DNA of 64,000 bases. It comes from Escherichia ruysiae (GTDB lineage Bacteria; Pseudomonadota; Gammaproteobacteria; Enterobacterales; Enterobacteriaceae). Shown here piece by piece: positions 9,744-18,794 of this stretch; the stretch's first letter is position 1, and each line of letters begins with the position of its first letter. Where the stretch lies: positions 4,216,001-4,280,000 of the forward strand of contig NZ_JAVIWS010000001.1 of the NCBI RefSeq assembly GCF_031323975.1, in the 5' to 3' direction. The notes under the pieces were generated by a model. It did not search any database and had not been told where the DNA came from. It saw only the letters and a program-made list of their open reading frames with translations. A program made the translations under genes and the position numbers.

Positions 9744-11429
9744 TTATCCGAGTCCTGGCCATACCATTACGATGATTGTCCCTGCCAACGTCAGCAGCAC
9801 GTTAGCTATTGCATAAGTGCCCGCATAACCTAATGCCGGAATGTTGCTGCGCGCAGTGTCGCTGATGATCTCCATTGCTGGAGCACAAGTACGCGCGCCC
9901 ATCATTGCACCGAACAACAGCGCGCGGTTCATGCGCAGCACGTAAGCGCCAAACAGGAAGCAAATAACAACAGGCACCAGGCTGACAATTAACCCGGCAA
10001 TCAACATTTGACCGCCAATCGCGCCCAGGCCGTTATTGATGCCGCTGCCGGCACTTAAACCAACGCCCGCCATAAATACCATCAAACCGAACTCTTTCAC
10101 CATGCTTAACGCGCCCTGGGGAATATAGCCGAAGGTTGGGTGGTTCGCTCGCATAAAGCCCAGCATAATACCAGCGAATAACAATCCGGCGGCGTTACCC
10201 ATGCCGAAGCTGAATGTGCTGAACTGGAAGGTTATCATCCCGATCATCAGACCGATGACAAAGAACGCGCAGAATGCCAGTAGATCAGTAACCTGGCTGT
10301 GAATCGAGATAAAGCCGATGCGATCGGCGATGGTTTTCACGCGACGGGCATCGCCGCTCACCTGCAATACATCGCCTTTATTAAGCACCACGTTATCGTC
10401 GATCGGCATTTCGATCTGGCTGCGAATGACGCGGTTAAGGAAACAACCGTGATCGGTCAGCTTCAGTTGTGCCAGACGTTTACCGACAGCGTTATGGTTT
10501 TTGACGACCACCTCTTCAGTGACGATACGCATGTCGAGAAGGTCTCGATCAAAAACTTCTTTACCATTACGGAAGCTGGGATCGAGTCGGGCGTGGGCGT
10601 CGGGATAGCCTACCAACGCTATTTCATCGCCCATCTGTAGCACGGCGTCACCATCCGGATTTGCCAGAATCCCGTTACGACGAATACGTTCAATGTAGCA
10701 ACCTGTTTGTCGATAAATACCCAGTTCACGCAAGTTTTTGCCGTCGGCCCAGGCGACCAGTTCCGGGCCGACGCGGTAGGCGCGAATTACCGGCAGATAG
10801 ACTTTACGGCTGGCGTCGGTGTCCAGACCTCGCTCACGAGCGATTTGCTGGGCGCTGGTCTGTAAGTCCTGATGCTGCAACTTAGGCAAGTAACGCGCAC
10901 CGACAATCAAACTCACCAGGCCAATCAAATAGGTTAATGCATACCCGAGGCTTAAATTATCCAGTGCCGCAGAGAGTTGCCTGCTTTCTATTCCAGAGTG
11001 GCGTAAGGTATCGCCCGCACCAACCAAAACCGGTGTTGATGTCATTGAGCCAGCCAACATACCAGCCGTCAGGCCGATGTCCCAGCCAAACAACTTACCC
11101 AGCCCTAAGGCGATCAGCAGTGCACTACCGACCATTACCAGGGCTAACATTAGGTAATTTTTACCATCGCGGAAAAAAATGGAAAAAAAGTTGGGTCCGG
11201 CTTCGACCCCGACGCAGAAAATAAACAGCATAAAGCCAAGATTAAGCGCGTCGGTGTTAATACTGAAATGTTGTTGCCCTAATAACAGTGATACGACTAA
11301 AACGCCAATGGAATTACCCAGTTGGATTGAACCAAGTCGTAATTTTCCGAGACATAGTCCAAGCGCGAGGACCACGAATAATAACAGAATGTAATTCCCA
11401 TTTAACAATTCGGCGACGTTTATATTCAC
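9744..11429 (-). CDS. ybjL: YbjL, AAE-family putative transporter
   Basis: A 561-residue integral membrane protein of the aspartate:alanine exchanger (AAE/YidE-YbjL duplication) family. About five hydrophobic helices at the N terminus are followed by two central cytoplasmic RCK_C/TrkA-C domains ([21 protein letters not shown]... and [20 protein letters not shown]), then a second hydrophobic half with [15 protein letters not shown] and [16 protein letters not shown] repeats. The substrate is unknown. Its 3' end lies 76 bp from rybB. The 268 bp between its start and ybjM is AT-rich, with no recognised operator. Confidence 0.92.
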   Translation of the reverse strand: MNINVAELLNGNYILLLFVVLALGLCLGKLRLGSIQLGNSIGVLVVSLLLGQQHFSINTDALNLGFMLFIFCVGVEAGPNFFSIFFRDGKNYLMLALVMVGSALLIALGLGKLFGWDIGLTAGMLAGSMTSTPVLVGAGDTLRHSGIESRQLSAALDNLSLGYALTYLIGLVSLIVGARYLPKLQHQDLQTSAQQIARERGLDTDASRKVYLPVIRAYRVGPELVAWADGKNLRELGIYRQTGCYIERIRRNGILANPDGDAVLQMGDEIALVGYPDAHARLDPSFRNGKEVFDRDLLDMRIVTEEVVVKNHNAVGKRLAQLKLTDHGCFLNRVIRSQIEMPIDDNVVLNKGDVLQVSGDARRVKTIADRIGFISIHSQVTDLLAFCAFFVIGLMIGMITFQFSTFSFGMGNAAGLLFAGIMLGFMRANHPTFGYIPQGALSMVKEFGLMVFMAGVGLSAGSGINNGLGAIGGQMLIAGLIVSLVPVVICFLFGAYVLRMNRALLFGAMMGARTCAPAMEIISDTARSNIPALGYAGTYAIANVLLTLAGTIIVMVWPGLG

Positions 11430-11697
11430 GGAGACTAACTTCTTGTTTACGAGTAAGCTGTTGAAAGAAATGGTAATTTAAGATAATGTTTTTACCTGAA
11501 TTCAGAGCGCAGATTCATTCAGCGCACTTAATCAATAGTAAAGTAACAATATATTTTACTAGTGTAATCACATTAGATACCAACGGCTATAAGAATTGTG
11601 TTGGCCTATATTAGCATGGAATGCGAAGCGGCTTTATCTTACTGAGCGCCACACCGGCGAAAAATGTGTTCGATAGAGGCAGTGTCAGGAGGAACAT

Positions 11698-12075
11698 GTG
11701 AAACATAAACAACATTGGGCGGGGGCAATTTGCTGTTTTGTCCTCTTTATTGTGGTGTGCCTTTTTCTGGCGACACATATGAAGGGAGCTTTTCGGGCTG
11801 CCGGGCACCCTGAAATCGGCTTACTGTTTTTCATTCTTCCTGGGGCTGTAGCCAGCTTTTTTTCGCGGCGTAGAGAAGTCCTTAAACCACTGTTTGGCGC
11901 AATGCTGGCAGCACCCTGTTCTATGTTAATTATGCGTCTGTTTTTTTCACCATCACGCTCATTCTGGCAGGAGCTGGCGTGGTTGTTGAGTGCCGTCTTC
12001 TGGTGTGCGCTGGGCGCGTTATGTTTTTTGTTTATTAGTAGCTTGTTCAGGCCACAACACAGAAAAAATCAATAA
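11698..12075 (+). CDS. ybjM: YbjM, inner-membrane protein of unknown function
   Basis: A 125-residue protein with four hydrophobic segments (WAGAICCFVLFIVVCLFLA, IGLLFFILPGAVASFF, PLFGAMLAAPCSMLIMRLFF, LAWLLSAVFWCALGALCFLFISSLF) and a basic C-terminal tail. No enzymatic motif is visible. GGAGGAACATGTG gives a strong ribosome-binding site ahead of the start. Convergent with grxA, sharing the bidirectional hairpin that follows. Confidence 0.88.
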   Translation: MKHKQHWAGAICCFVLFIVVCLFLATHMKGAFRAAGHPEIGLLFFILPGAVASFFSRRREVLKPLFGAMLAAPCSMLIMRLFFSPSRSFWQELAWLLSAVFWCALGALCFLFISSLFRPQHRKNQ

Positions 12076-12097
12076 AGCCCTCAAACAGAGAGGGCTT
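12075..12097. terminator. Bidirectional terminator between ybjM and grxA
   Basis: Perfect 8-bp inverted repeat AAGCCCTC / GAGGGCTT. It lies 10 bp before the grxA stop and begins at the ybjM stop codon. A/T residues on both sides allow action on either strand. Confidence 0.7.
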
Positions 12098-12106
12098 ATC
12101 CGGTAA

Positions 12107-12364
12107 TCAGGCGTCAAGATTCTCTTTCACCCAGGCAGCAAAATCGGTATAGCCACCGATGTGTTGCTGATCGACAAAAATCTGCGGTACGGTTTCTACC
12201 GGCTTGCCAGCTTTCTGTTGCAGATCCTCTTTAGTGATCCCTTCAGCACGAATATCCACATACTGATAGTGAAAATCATCGTGTTCATTACTTAACTTTT
12301 CTGCCAAATCTTTGGCACGCACGCAGTAAGGGCAACCCGGACGACCGAAAATAACGGTTTGCAT
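12107..12364 (-). CDS. grxA: Glutaredoxin 1
   Basis: An 85-residue glutaredoxin with active site CPYC at residues 11-14 and the cis-proline region ETVPQIFVDQQHIGGYTD that binds glutathione. Role: glutathione-dependent reduction of ribonucleotide reductase, PAPS reductase and the OxyR disulfide. The start follows GGAGAAAGCCA; the upstream in-frame codons are not conserved. Known regulation is by OxyR from the upstream region. An OxyR-like half-site (ATAGCTTTAAGCAAT read on the minus strand) lies in the duplicated segment upstream and is therefore present twice in this strain. Confidence 0.96.
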   Translation of the reverse strand: MQTVIFGRPGCPYCVRAKDLAEKLSNEHDDFHYQYVDIRAEGITKEDLQQKAGKPVETVPQIFVDQQHIGGYTDFAAWVKENLDA

Positions 12365-12431
12365 TGGCTTTCTCCATTTATCTGTCATGTGTGCATGATC
12401 ACGCCAAATCTTATTCGCTGAAAGTAGGTTT

Positions 12432-12641
12432 AACCTGTTGCATTGATTGCTTAAAGCTATAACTGTTAAGCACAACGCGGCGAAAGGTTTTAAACTGGCA
12501 GCTCACTTTGCAGAGGGAAGTTTATGCGCGCGATCGAACCTGTTGCATTGATTGCTTAAAGCTATAACTGTTAAGCACAACGCGGCGAAAGGTTTTAAAC
12601 TGGCAGCTCACTTTGCAGAGGGAAGTTTATGCGCGCGATCG
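12432..12641. repeat. 105-bp perfect tandem duplication at grxA/ybjC promoter
   Basis: Bases 12432-12536 and 12537-12641 are identical (unit AACCTGTTGC ... GCGCGATCG). Each copy carries the OxyR-like half-site, a possible SoxS/Mar-type GCAC element, a ribosome-binding site GAGGGAAG and the first four and one-third codons of ybjC. The left copy lies next to grxA and the right copy next to intact ybjC. The left copy forms a new 11-codon open reading frame, 12524-12559, ending in TAA. Confidence 0.95.
12524..12559 (+). other. Upstream mini-ORF created by the duplication
   Basis: The copied ybjC start ATGCGCGCGATCG runs into the second repeat unit and gives MRAIEPVALIA then TAA. It has the same ribosome-binding site as ybjC. 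It would be translated only if transcription starts upstream of it. No function is implied; it is a by-product of the 105-bp duplication that may compete with or couple to ybjC translation. Confidence 0.5.
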
Positions 12642-12916
12642 GTAAATTGCCTAAAAGCGTGTTGATACTGGAATTTATTGGAATGATGTTACTGGCGGCG
12701 GCGCTGCTGTCGATAAGTGACAACTTTTCGCTTCCAGCGCCGTTTTCTACGCCAGAAGCGCAAATTCTGATGATTTTTCTCGGTGTTTTGCTCATGCTTC
12801 CCGCTGCGGTGGTGGTTATTCTTCAGGTGGCAAAACGGCTGGCCCCGCAACTGATGAATCATCCACTGGAATCTTCACGTTCAGAAAGAGAAAAAGATAA
12901 TGACGCCAACCATTGA
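12629..12916 (+). CDS. ybjC: YbjC, small inner-membrane protein
   Basis: A 95-residue protein with two hydrophobic helices (SVLILEFIGMMLLAAALLSI and ILMIFLGVLLMLPAAVVVIL) and a charged C-terminal tail (SRSEREKDNDANH). No known activity. It is the first gene of the ybjC-nfsA-rimK-ybjN run; its end overlaps the nfsA start by 17 bp. In K-12 this promoter responds to SoxS/MarA. Here the promoter and start region are tandemly duplicated. Confidence 0.9.
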   Translation: MRAIGKLPKSVLILEFIGMMLLAAALLSISDNFSLPAPFSTPEAQILMIFLGVLLMLPAAVVVILQVAKRLAPQLMNHPLESSRSEREKDNDANH

Positions 12917-13622
12917 ACTTATTTGTGGTCACCGCTCCATTCGCCATTTCACTGATGAACCTATCTCCGCTGAACAGCGTGAGGCGATTATCAACAGCGC
13001 CCGTGCGACCTCCAGTTCCAGCTTTTTGCAGTGTAGTAGCATTATTCGCATTACCGACCCCGCATTGCGTGAAGCCCTGGTGCCGCTGACCGGTGGGCAA
13101 AAACACGTTGCGCAAGCGGCGGAGTTTTGGGTGTTTTGCGCCGACTTTAACCGTCATTTGCAGATCTGCCCGGATGCTCAACTCGGCCTGGCAGAACAGT
13201 TGTTGCTCGGTGTTGTTGATACGGCGATGATGGCGCAAAATGCCTTAACCGCAGCGGAATCGTTGGGGTTGGGCGGTGTATATATTGGCGGCTTGCGCAA
13301 TAACATTGAAGCGGTGACGGAGCTGCTGAAATTACCAAAGCATGTTCTGCCGCTGTTTGGCCTGTGTCTCGGCTGGCCTGCGGATAACCCGGATCTCAAG
13401 CCGCGTTTACCGGCCTCCATTTTGGTGCATGAAAACAGCTATCAACCGCTGGATAAAGACGCACTGGCGCAGTATGACGAGCAACTGGCGGAATATTATC
13501 TTACCCGTGGCAGCAATAATCGCCGGGATACCTGGAGCGATCATATTCGCCGGACGATTATCAAAGAAAGCCGTCCTTTTATTCTCGATTATTTGCATAA
13601 ACAAGGTTGGGCGACGCGCTAA
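12900..13622 (+). CDS. nfsA: Oxygen-insensitive NADPH nitroreductase NfsA
   Basis: A 240-residue FMN flavoprotein of the nitroreductase family. Visible family features are the N-terminal CGHRSIRHFTDEPI, the SSSSFLQCSSIIRI flavin-site segment, LGLGGVYIGGLRNN and the C-terminal basic region RGSNNRRDTWSDHIRR, which contacts NADPH. Role: two-electron reduction of nitro-aromatics and quinones in the cytoplasm; it activates nitrofurans. Overlap with ybjC indicates coupled translation, and it belongs to the SoxRS-responsive unit. Confidence 0.95.
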   Translation: MTPTIELICGHRSIRHFTDEPISAEQREAIINSARATSSSSFLQCSSIIRITDPALREALVPLTGGQKHVAQAAEFWVFCADFNRHLQICPDAQLGLAEQLLLGVVDTAMMAQNALTAAESLGLGGVYIGGLRNNIEAVTELLKLPKHVLPLFGLCLGWPADNPDLKPRLPASILVHENSYQPLDKDALAQYDEQLAEYYLTRGSNNRRDTWSDHIRRTIIKESRPFILDYLHKQGWATR

Positions 13623-13682
13623 AACCGTTACGGCGATGTATTATACGCGGGCTTTTGACCAGGTCTGACAGAGAGGTGCAGG

Positions 13683-14585
13683 GTGAAAATTGCCATATTG
13701 TCCCGGGATGGAACGCTCTATTCGTGTAAGCGGTTGCGTGAAGCCGCCATACAGCGTGGTCACCTGGTTGAAATTCTCGATCCGCTTTCTTGCTACATGG
13801 ACATAAATCCTGCGGCGTCTTCCATTCACTACAAAGGCCGTAAGTTACCCCATTTTGATGCAGTGATCCCACGTATTGGCACTGCTATAACCTTTTATGG
13901 GACGGCGGCGCTACGCCAGTTCGAAATGCTGGGCAGTTATCCGCTGAATGAATCGGTCGCGATTGCCCGGGCGCGTGACAAATTGCGTTCCATGCAACTG
14001 CTGGCGCGTCAGGGCATTGACCTGCCTGTCACGGGGATTGCGCATTCGCCGGATGATACCAGCGACTTAATCGATATGGTCGGTGGTGCGCCGCTGGTAG
14101 TTAAGCTGGTCGAAGGCACGCAGGGAATTGGTGTGGTGCTGGCGGAAACGCGCCAGGCGGCAGAAAGCGTGATTGATGCTTTTCGCGGCCTGAACGCCCA
14201 TATTCTGGTGCAGGAATATATCAAAGAGGCGCAAGGGTGCGATATCCGCTGTCTGGTCGTCGGTGATGAAGTTGTCGCGGCGATTGAACGGCGGGCGAAA
14301 GAGGGCGATTTTCGCTCCAATTTGCATCGTGGCGGCGCGGCAAGCATCGCCAGTATCACGCCGAAAGAGCGTGAGATCGCCATCAAAGCCGCGCGAACGA
14401 TGGCGCTGGATGTTGCCGGTGTGGATATTCTGCGTGCCAATCGCGGACCGTTGGTGATGGAGGTGAATGCGTCGCCGGGGCTGGAAGGAATAGAAAAAAC
14501 CACCGGTATCGACATTGCGGGTAAAATGATCCGCTGGATCGAACGCCACGCCACGGCAGAATATTGCCTGAAAACGGGTGGTTAG
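13683..14585 (+). CDS. rimK: RimK, ribosomal protein S6 glutamate ligase
   Basis: A 300-residue ATP-grasp ligase. The central ATP-binding region contains [19 protein letters not shown] and [23 protein letters not shown]; the metal-binding end is [19 protein letters not shown]. Role: adds glutamate residues post-translationally to the C terminus of ribosomal protein S6 and can make poly-alpha-glutamate. AGAGGTGCAGG precedes the GTG/ATG region; the start at 13683 is GTG. The gene follows nfsA by 60 bp on the same strand. Confidence 0.95.
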   Translation: MKIAILSRDGTLYSCKRLREAAIQRGHLVEILDPLSCYMDINPAASSIHYKGRKLPHFDAVIPRIGTAITFYGTAALRQFEMLGSYPLNESVAIARARDKLRSMQLLARQGIDLPVTGIAHSPDDTSDLIDMVGGAPLVVKLVEGTQGIGVVLAETRQAAESVIDAFRGLNAHILVQEYIKEAQGCDIRCLVVGDEVVAAIERRAKEGDFRSNLHRGGAASIASITPKEREIAIKAARTMALDVAGVDILRANRGPLVMEVNASPGLEGIEKTTGIDIAGKMIRWIERHATAEYCLKTGG

Positions 14586-14672
14586 TCGCAATCACATTAC
14601 TGATCATGGTTTTGCCTGCGCTTTTTGCGTAAGCTGTGCCAGTCTTTTTATCGGAAGAGGTTGTACAAAATT

Positions 14673-15149
14673 ATGACATCGCTGGTCGTTCCTGGTCTGG
14701 ATACGTTGCGTCAATGGCTCGATGACCTGGGGATGAGTTTTTTTGAATGTGATAACTGTCAGGCTTTGCATCTGCCCCATATGCAGAATTTCGACGGTGT
14801 CTTTGATGCCAAAATCGACCTGATTGATAACACAATCCTGTTTTCTGCCATGGCGGAAGTCAGGCCTTCAGCCGTGTTGCCGCTGGCGGCGGATTTATCA
14901 GCCATCAATGCCAGCTCACTGACCGTGAAAGCATTTCTCGATATGCAGGATGATAATCTGCCAAAGCTGGTGGTTTGCCAGTCTTTATCTGTTATGCAGG
15001 GCGTAACCTATGAACAGTTTGCATGGTTTGTACGCCAGAGCGAAGAGCAGATTTCAATGGTCATCCTCGAAGCTAATGCCCATCAGCTGCTGTTGCCGAC
15101 TGACGATGAAGGGCAAAACAACGTTACCGAAAACTATTTCCTTCACTGA
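14673..15149 (+). CDS. ybjN: YbjN, stress/motility-related protein
   Basis: A 158-residue protein of the YbjN family, cytoplasmic and without membrane segments. Visible family features are the N-terminal PGLDTLRQWLDDLGMSFFECDNC and the middle NTILFSAMAEVRP. In K-12 changes in its level affect motility, exopolysaccharide and acid resistance; its molecular activity is unknown. ATG 14673 after GGAAGAGGTTGTACAAAATT gives the usual length. It ends the ybjC-nfsA-rimK-ybjN run; a hairpin follows. Confidence 0.92.
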   Translation: MTSLVVPGLDTLRQWLDDLGMSFFECDNCQALHLPHMQNFDGVFDAKIDLIDNTILFSAMAEVRPSAVLPLAADLSAINASSLTVKAFLDMQDDNLPKLVVCQSLSVMQGVTYEQFAWFVRQSEEQISMVILEANAHQLLLPTDDEGQNNVTENYFLH

Positions 15150-15165
15150 TAACTTTCTTCGAGCA

Positions 15166-15190
15166 CGCAGTCGCTGCCGCAGTGACTGCG
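15166..15190 (+). terminator. Hairpin after ybjN
   Basis: Inverted repeat CGCAGTC / GACTGCG, 16 bp after the ybjN stop, with an AT-rich but not pure T tail. The rest of the 350-bp gap to potF (to 15499) is AT-rich and must hold the pot promoter; TATAGT at 15320-15325 is a possible -10, but no convincing -35 is seen. Confidence 0.45.
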
Positions 15191-15499
15191 CGTCGTAATA
15201 TTTCCTGCTGATTTTAACCTTTCATTAAAGATTATTTCACTTCTATTGTGCCAGATTTGCTTTATCACATAGAGCAAATGCGCATAAAAATTTGTTAAAT
15301 ACCGTTTTTTAATTACAGCTATAGTTTCAAACCCTGGCTAAAGTTATTCTTGCGAGGCTTTTATATAGCGAGCAATGCTGGCCGGGAGAGAGTTCTCTTT
15401 TCTTGCACCGCGCCGATAAAAAATATGCACGTTTATTGCATATCTTTCAGTGTGACAACTTTTGTTCGTTTGTTAACGAACTTTCAGAAGGAAAGAGAT

Positions 15500-16612
15500 A
15501 TGACCGCCTTAAATAAAAAATGGCTATCGGGTCTGATTGCGGGTGCTCTGATGGCCGTCTCTGTCGGCACGCTCGCGACTGAACAAAAAACACTCCACAT
15601 TTATAACTGGTCTGATTATATCGCCCCGGATACGGTGGCAAATTTTGAAAAAGAGACCGGTATTAAAGTCGTCTACGATGTTTTTGATTCCAACGAAGTG
15701 CTGGAAGGCAAATTAATGGCGGGGAGTACCGGTTTTGACCTGGTCGTGCCGTCAGCCAGCTTTCTGGAGCGCCAGTTGACTGCGGGAGTATTCCAGCCGC
15801 TGGATAAAAGCAAATTGCCGGAGTGGAAGAATCTCGATCCAGAACTGCTGAAGCTGGTGGCAAAACACGATCCCGACAATAAATTTGCTATGCCGTATAT
15901 GTGGGCGACTACCGGGATTGGGTATAACGTCGATAAAGTCAAAGCAGTGCTGGGCGAAAACGCGCCGGTCGATAGCTGGGACTTGATCCTCAAACCAGAA
16001 AATCTGGAAAAACTGAAAAGCTGTGGTGTCTCTTTCCTCGATGCGCCGGAAGAAGTTTTTGCCACTGTGTTGAATTATCTTGGTAAAGATCCGAACAGCA
16101 CCAAAGCGGATGATTACACCGGACCGGCTACCGATCTGCTGTTAAAACTGCGCCCGAATATTCGTTATTTCCACTCTTCCCAGTACATCAATGACCTGGC
16201 AAATGGCGATATTTGCGTAGCTATCGGCTGGGCGGGTGATGTCTGGCAGGCTTCTAACCGTGCGAAAGAAGCGAAGAACGGCGTGAATGTCTCCTTCTCG
16301 ATTCCTAAAGAAGGGGCGATGGCGTTCTTTGATGTTTTCGCCATGCCGGCAGATGCCAAAAACAAAGACGAAGCGTATCAGTTCCTGAATTATCTGCTGC
16401 GCCCGGATGTGGTGGCACATATCTCTGACCATGTGTTCTATGCCAACGCCAATAAAGCAGCTACGCCGCTGGTGAGTGCGGAAGTGCGTGATAATCCAGG
16501 GATTTATCCTCCGGCGGACGTTCGCGCCAAAATGTTCACCCTGCAAGTGCAGGATCCGAAAATCGATCGTGTGCGCACCCGCGCGTGGACCAAAGTGAAG
16601 AGCGGAAAATAA
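15500..16612 (+). CDS. potF: Putrescine-binding periplasmic protein PotF
   Basis: A 370-residue polyamine-binding protein. It has a signal peptide (KKWLSGLIAGALMAVSVGTLA) and mature start near TEQKTLHIYNWSDYIAP, the typical PotD/PotF opening. Type II periplasmic binding fold with GFDLVVPSASF and MPYMWATTGIGYN. Role: captures putrescine for the PotGHI ABC importer. The start is set by AGAAGGAAAGAGAT and gives the standard length; an in-frame extension upstream is not coding-like. K-12 has Ala where this has Thr at the predicted cleavage site. First gene of potFGHI. Confidence 0.95.
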   Translation: MTALNKKWLSGLIAGALMAVSVGTLATEQKTLHIYNWSDYIAPDTVANFEKETGIKVVYDVFDSNEVLEGKLMAGSTGFDLVVPSASFLERQLTAGVFQPLDKSKLPEWKNLDPELLKLVAKHDPDNKFAMPYMWATTGIGYNVDKVKAVLGENAPVDSWDLILKPENLEKLKSCGVSFLDAPEEVFATVLNYLGKDPNSTKADDYTGPATDLLLKLRPNIRYFHSSQYINDLANGDICVAIGWAGDVWQASNRAKEAKNGVNVSFSIPKEGAMAFFDVFAMPADAKNKDEAYQFLNYLLRPDVVAHISDHVFYANANKAATPLVSAEVRDNPGIYPPADVRAKMFTLQVQDPKIDRVRTRAWTKVKSGK

Positions 16613-16706
16613 TCCGCTGCCGTAGATGCCGGACGGGCGCACCACTCCCGCCGGCAATTCGCACCATCCTGGTGCGCTTGCACACATTAAATGCCGGAGA
16701 GCAGCC

Positions 16707-17840
16707 GTGAATGACGCTATCCCTCGCCCGCAGGCGAAAAGTCGTAAGTCGCTGACACCACTATTAGAAATCCGCAATTTGACCAAATCTTACGATGGTC
16801 AACACGCGGTCGATGATGTCAGTCTGACCATTTATAAAGGCGAAATCTTTGCACTGCTGGGCGCATCCGGCTGTGGCAAGTCCACGCTGCTGCGTATGTT
16901 AGCAGGTTTCGAACAACCTTCTGCCGGGCAAATTATGCTTGATGGTGTTGATTTGTCACAGGTTCCGCCTTATCTGCGCCCCATCAACATGATGTTCCAG
17001 TCCTACGCGCTATTCCCCCATATGACCGTGGAGCAAAACATTGCTTTTGGTCTGAAACAAGACAAGTTACCAAAAGCGGAAATTGCCAGTCGGGTCAATG
17101 AAATGCTGGGGCTGGTGCATATGCAGGAGTTTGCCAAACGCAAACCGCATCAGCTTTCCGGTGGCCAACGTCAGCGAGTGGCGCTGGCACGAAGCCTCGC
17201 TAAACGCCCGAAACTATTACTGCTCGATGAACCGATGGGCGCGCTGGATAAAAAACTGCGCGACCGGATGCAGCTTGAAGTGGTGGATATTCTGGAGCGT
17301 GTCGGCGTGACCTGTGTGATGGTAACGCACGATCAGGAAGAGGCGATGACCATGGCGGGGCGCATCGCGATTATGAATCGCGGTAAATTTGTTCAGATTG
17401 GCGAGCCGGAGGAAATTTATGAGCACCCGACGACACGATATAGCGCCGAGTTCATTGGATCGGTCAATGTTTTCGAAGGGCTGCTAAAGGAACGCCAGGA
17501 AGATGGCCTGTTGCTTTATTCGCCTGGGCTGGTGCATCCGTTGAAAGTCGATCCCGATGCGTCGGTGGTGGATAACGTGCCGGTGCATGTGGCGCTGCGT
17601 CCGGAAAAAATCATGCTCTGTGACGAACCGCCTGCTGATGGCTGCAATTTTGCAGTGGGAGAGGTGACACATATTGCCTATCTCGGTGATTTGTCTGTTT
17701 ATCATGTCCGCCTGAAAAGCGGGCAGATGATCAGCGCCCAGTTACAAAACGCCCATCGTTTTCGCAAAGGGTTACCGACCTGGGGCGATGAAGTTCGTTT
17801 GTGCTGGGAATCAGACAGTTGTGTGGTGCTGACGGTTTAA
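16707..17840 (+). CDS. potG: Putrescine ABC transporter ATPase PotG
   Basis: A 377-residue ABC ATPase starting at GTG. Walker A GASGCGKST at 52-60, then the ABC signature LSGGQRQRVALARSL, Walker B LLLLDEPMGALD and H-loop VMVTHDQEEAMTM; a C-terminal TOBE domain follows (VALRPEKIMLCDE). Role: energises putrescine uptake with PotH/PotI at the inner membrane. It lies 94 bp after potF, and that gap contains a GC-rich inverted-repeat region that could reduce downstream expression relative to potF. Followed by potH after 9 bp. Confidence 0.95.
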   Translation: MNDAIPRPQAKSRKSLTPLLEIRNLTKSYDGQHAVDDVSLTIYKGEIFALLGASGCGKSTLLRMLAGFEQPSAGQIMLDGVDLSQVPPYLRPINMMFQSYALFPHMTVEQNIAFGLKQDKLPKAEIASRVNEMLGLVHMQEFAKRKPHQLSGGQRQRVALARSLAKRPKLLLLDEPMGALDKKLRDRMQLEVVDILERVGVTCVMVTHDQEEAMTMAGRIAIMNRGKFVQIGEPEEIYEHPTTRYSAEFIGSVNVFEGLLKERQEDGLLLYSPGLVHPLKVDPDASVVDNVPVHVALRPEKIMLCDEPPADGCNFAVGEVTHIAYLGDLSVYHVRLKSGQMISAQLQNAHRFRKGLPTWGDEVRLCWESDSCVVLTV

Positions 17841-17849
17841 GGAGCAAAG

Positions 17850-18794
17850 ATGAGTACACTTGAACCTGCTGCCCAGCCGGGCGGATTAAAGCAGTGGCTT
17901 ACACAGTGGCAAATGAAGCACGGTCGCAAACTGGTGATTGCGCTGCCGTATATCTGGTTGATTTTGTTGTTTCTGCTGCCATTTCTTATCGTCTTTAAAA
18001 TAAGCCTGGCTGAGATGGCGCGCGCCATTCCGCCTTATACCGAACTGATGGAGTGGGCTGACGGGCAACTGTCTGTCACCCTCAATCTCGGCAATTTCCT
18101 GCAACTGACTGACGATCCGCTCTATTTCGATGCTTATCTCCAGTCGTTACAGGTGGCGGCGATTTCGACCGTTTGTTGCTTATTGCTCGGCTATCCGCTG
18201 GCGTGGGCAGTGGCGCACAGTAAACCTTCGACCCGCAATATCTTATTGCTGCTGGTGATCCTGCCTTCGTGGACCTCATTTTTGATCCGCGTTTACGCCT
18301 GGATGGGAATACTAAAAAACAATGGCGTGCTGAATAATTTCCTGCTGTGGCTGGGGGTTATCGATCAGCCGCTGACCATTCTGCATACCAATCTGGCCGT
18401 TTATATCGGCATTGTTTACGCCTATGTGCCGTTTATGGTGTTGCCTATCTACACCGCGTTAACTCGCATTGATTATTCGCTGGTGGAAGCCGCGCTGGAT
18501 CTCGGCGCGCGTCCGCTGAAGACTTTCTTTACGGTGATTGTGCCGCTTACCAAAGGTGGGATTATCGCCGGATCGATGCTGGTTTTCATTCCGGCGGTGG
18601 GTGAGTTTGTGATCCCGGAACTGCTCGGCGGCCCGGACAGCATCATGATCGGGCGCGTTCTGTGGCAGGAGTTTTTCAATAACCGTGACTGGCCGGTGGC
18701 CTCAGCGGTGGCAATCGTTATGTTATTGCTGCTGATTGTGCCAATTATGTGGTTCCACAAATATCAGCAAAAAAGCGTGGGGGAACACGGATGA
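17850..18794 (+). CDS. potH: Putrescine ABC transporter permease PotH
   Basis: A 314-residue BPD-type permease with about six membrane helices. The EAA loop that contacts PotG reads EAALDLGARPLKTFFTVIVPLTKGGI. The N terminus (EPAAQPGGLKQW) is three residues shorter than the K-12 form as I recall it. Role: half of the putrescine channel. Its end overlaps the potI start by 4 bp (ATGA), typical of coupled subunits. Confidence 0.94.
   Translation: MSTLEPAAQPGGLKQWLTQWQMKHGRKLVIALPYIWLILLFLLPFLIVFKISLAEMARAIPPYTELMEWADGQLSVTLNLGNFLQLTDDPLYFDAYLQSLQVAAISTVCCLLLGYPLAWAVAHSKPSTRNILLLLVILPSWTSFLIRVYAWMGILKNNGVLNNFLLWLGVIDQPLTILHTNLAVYIGIVYAYVPFMVLPIYTALTRIDYSLVEAALDLGARPLKTFFTVIVPLTKGGIIAGSMLVFIPAVGEFVIPELLGGPDSIMIGRVLWQEFFNNRDWPVASAVAIVMLLLLIVPIMWFHKYQQKSVGEHG

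Noticed and set aside
14009..14591. Long open frames opposite rimK
   Set aside because: Shadows of the rimK codon pattern; no start signal and no recognisable protein.
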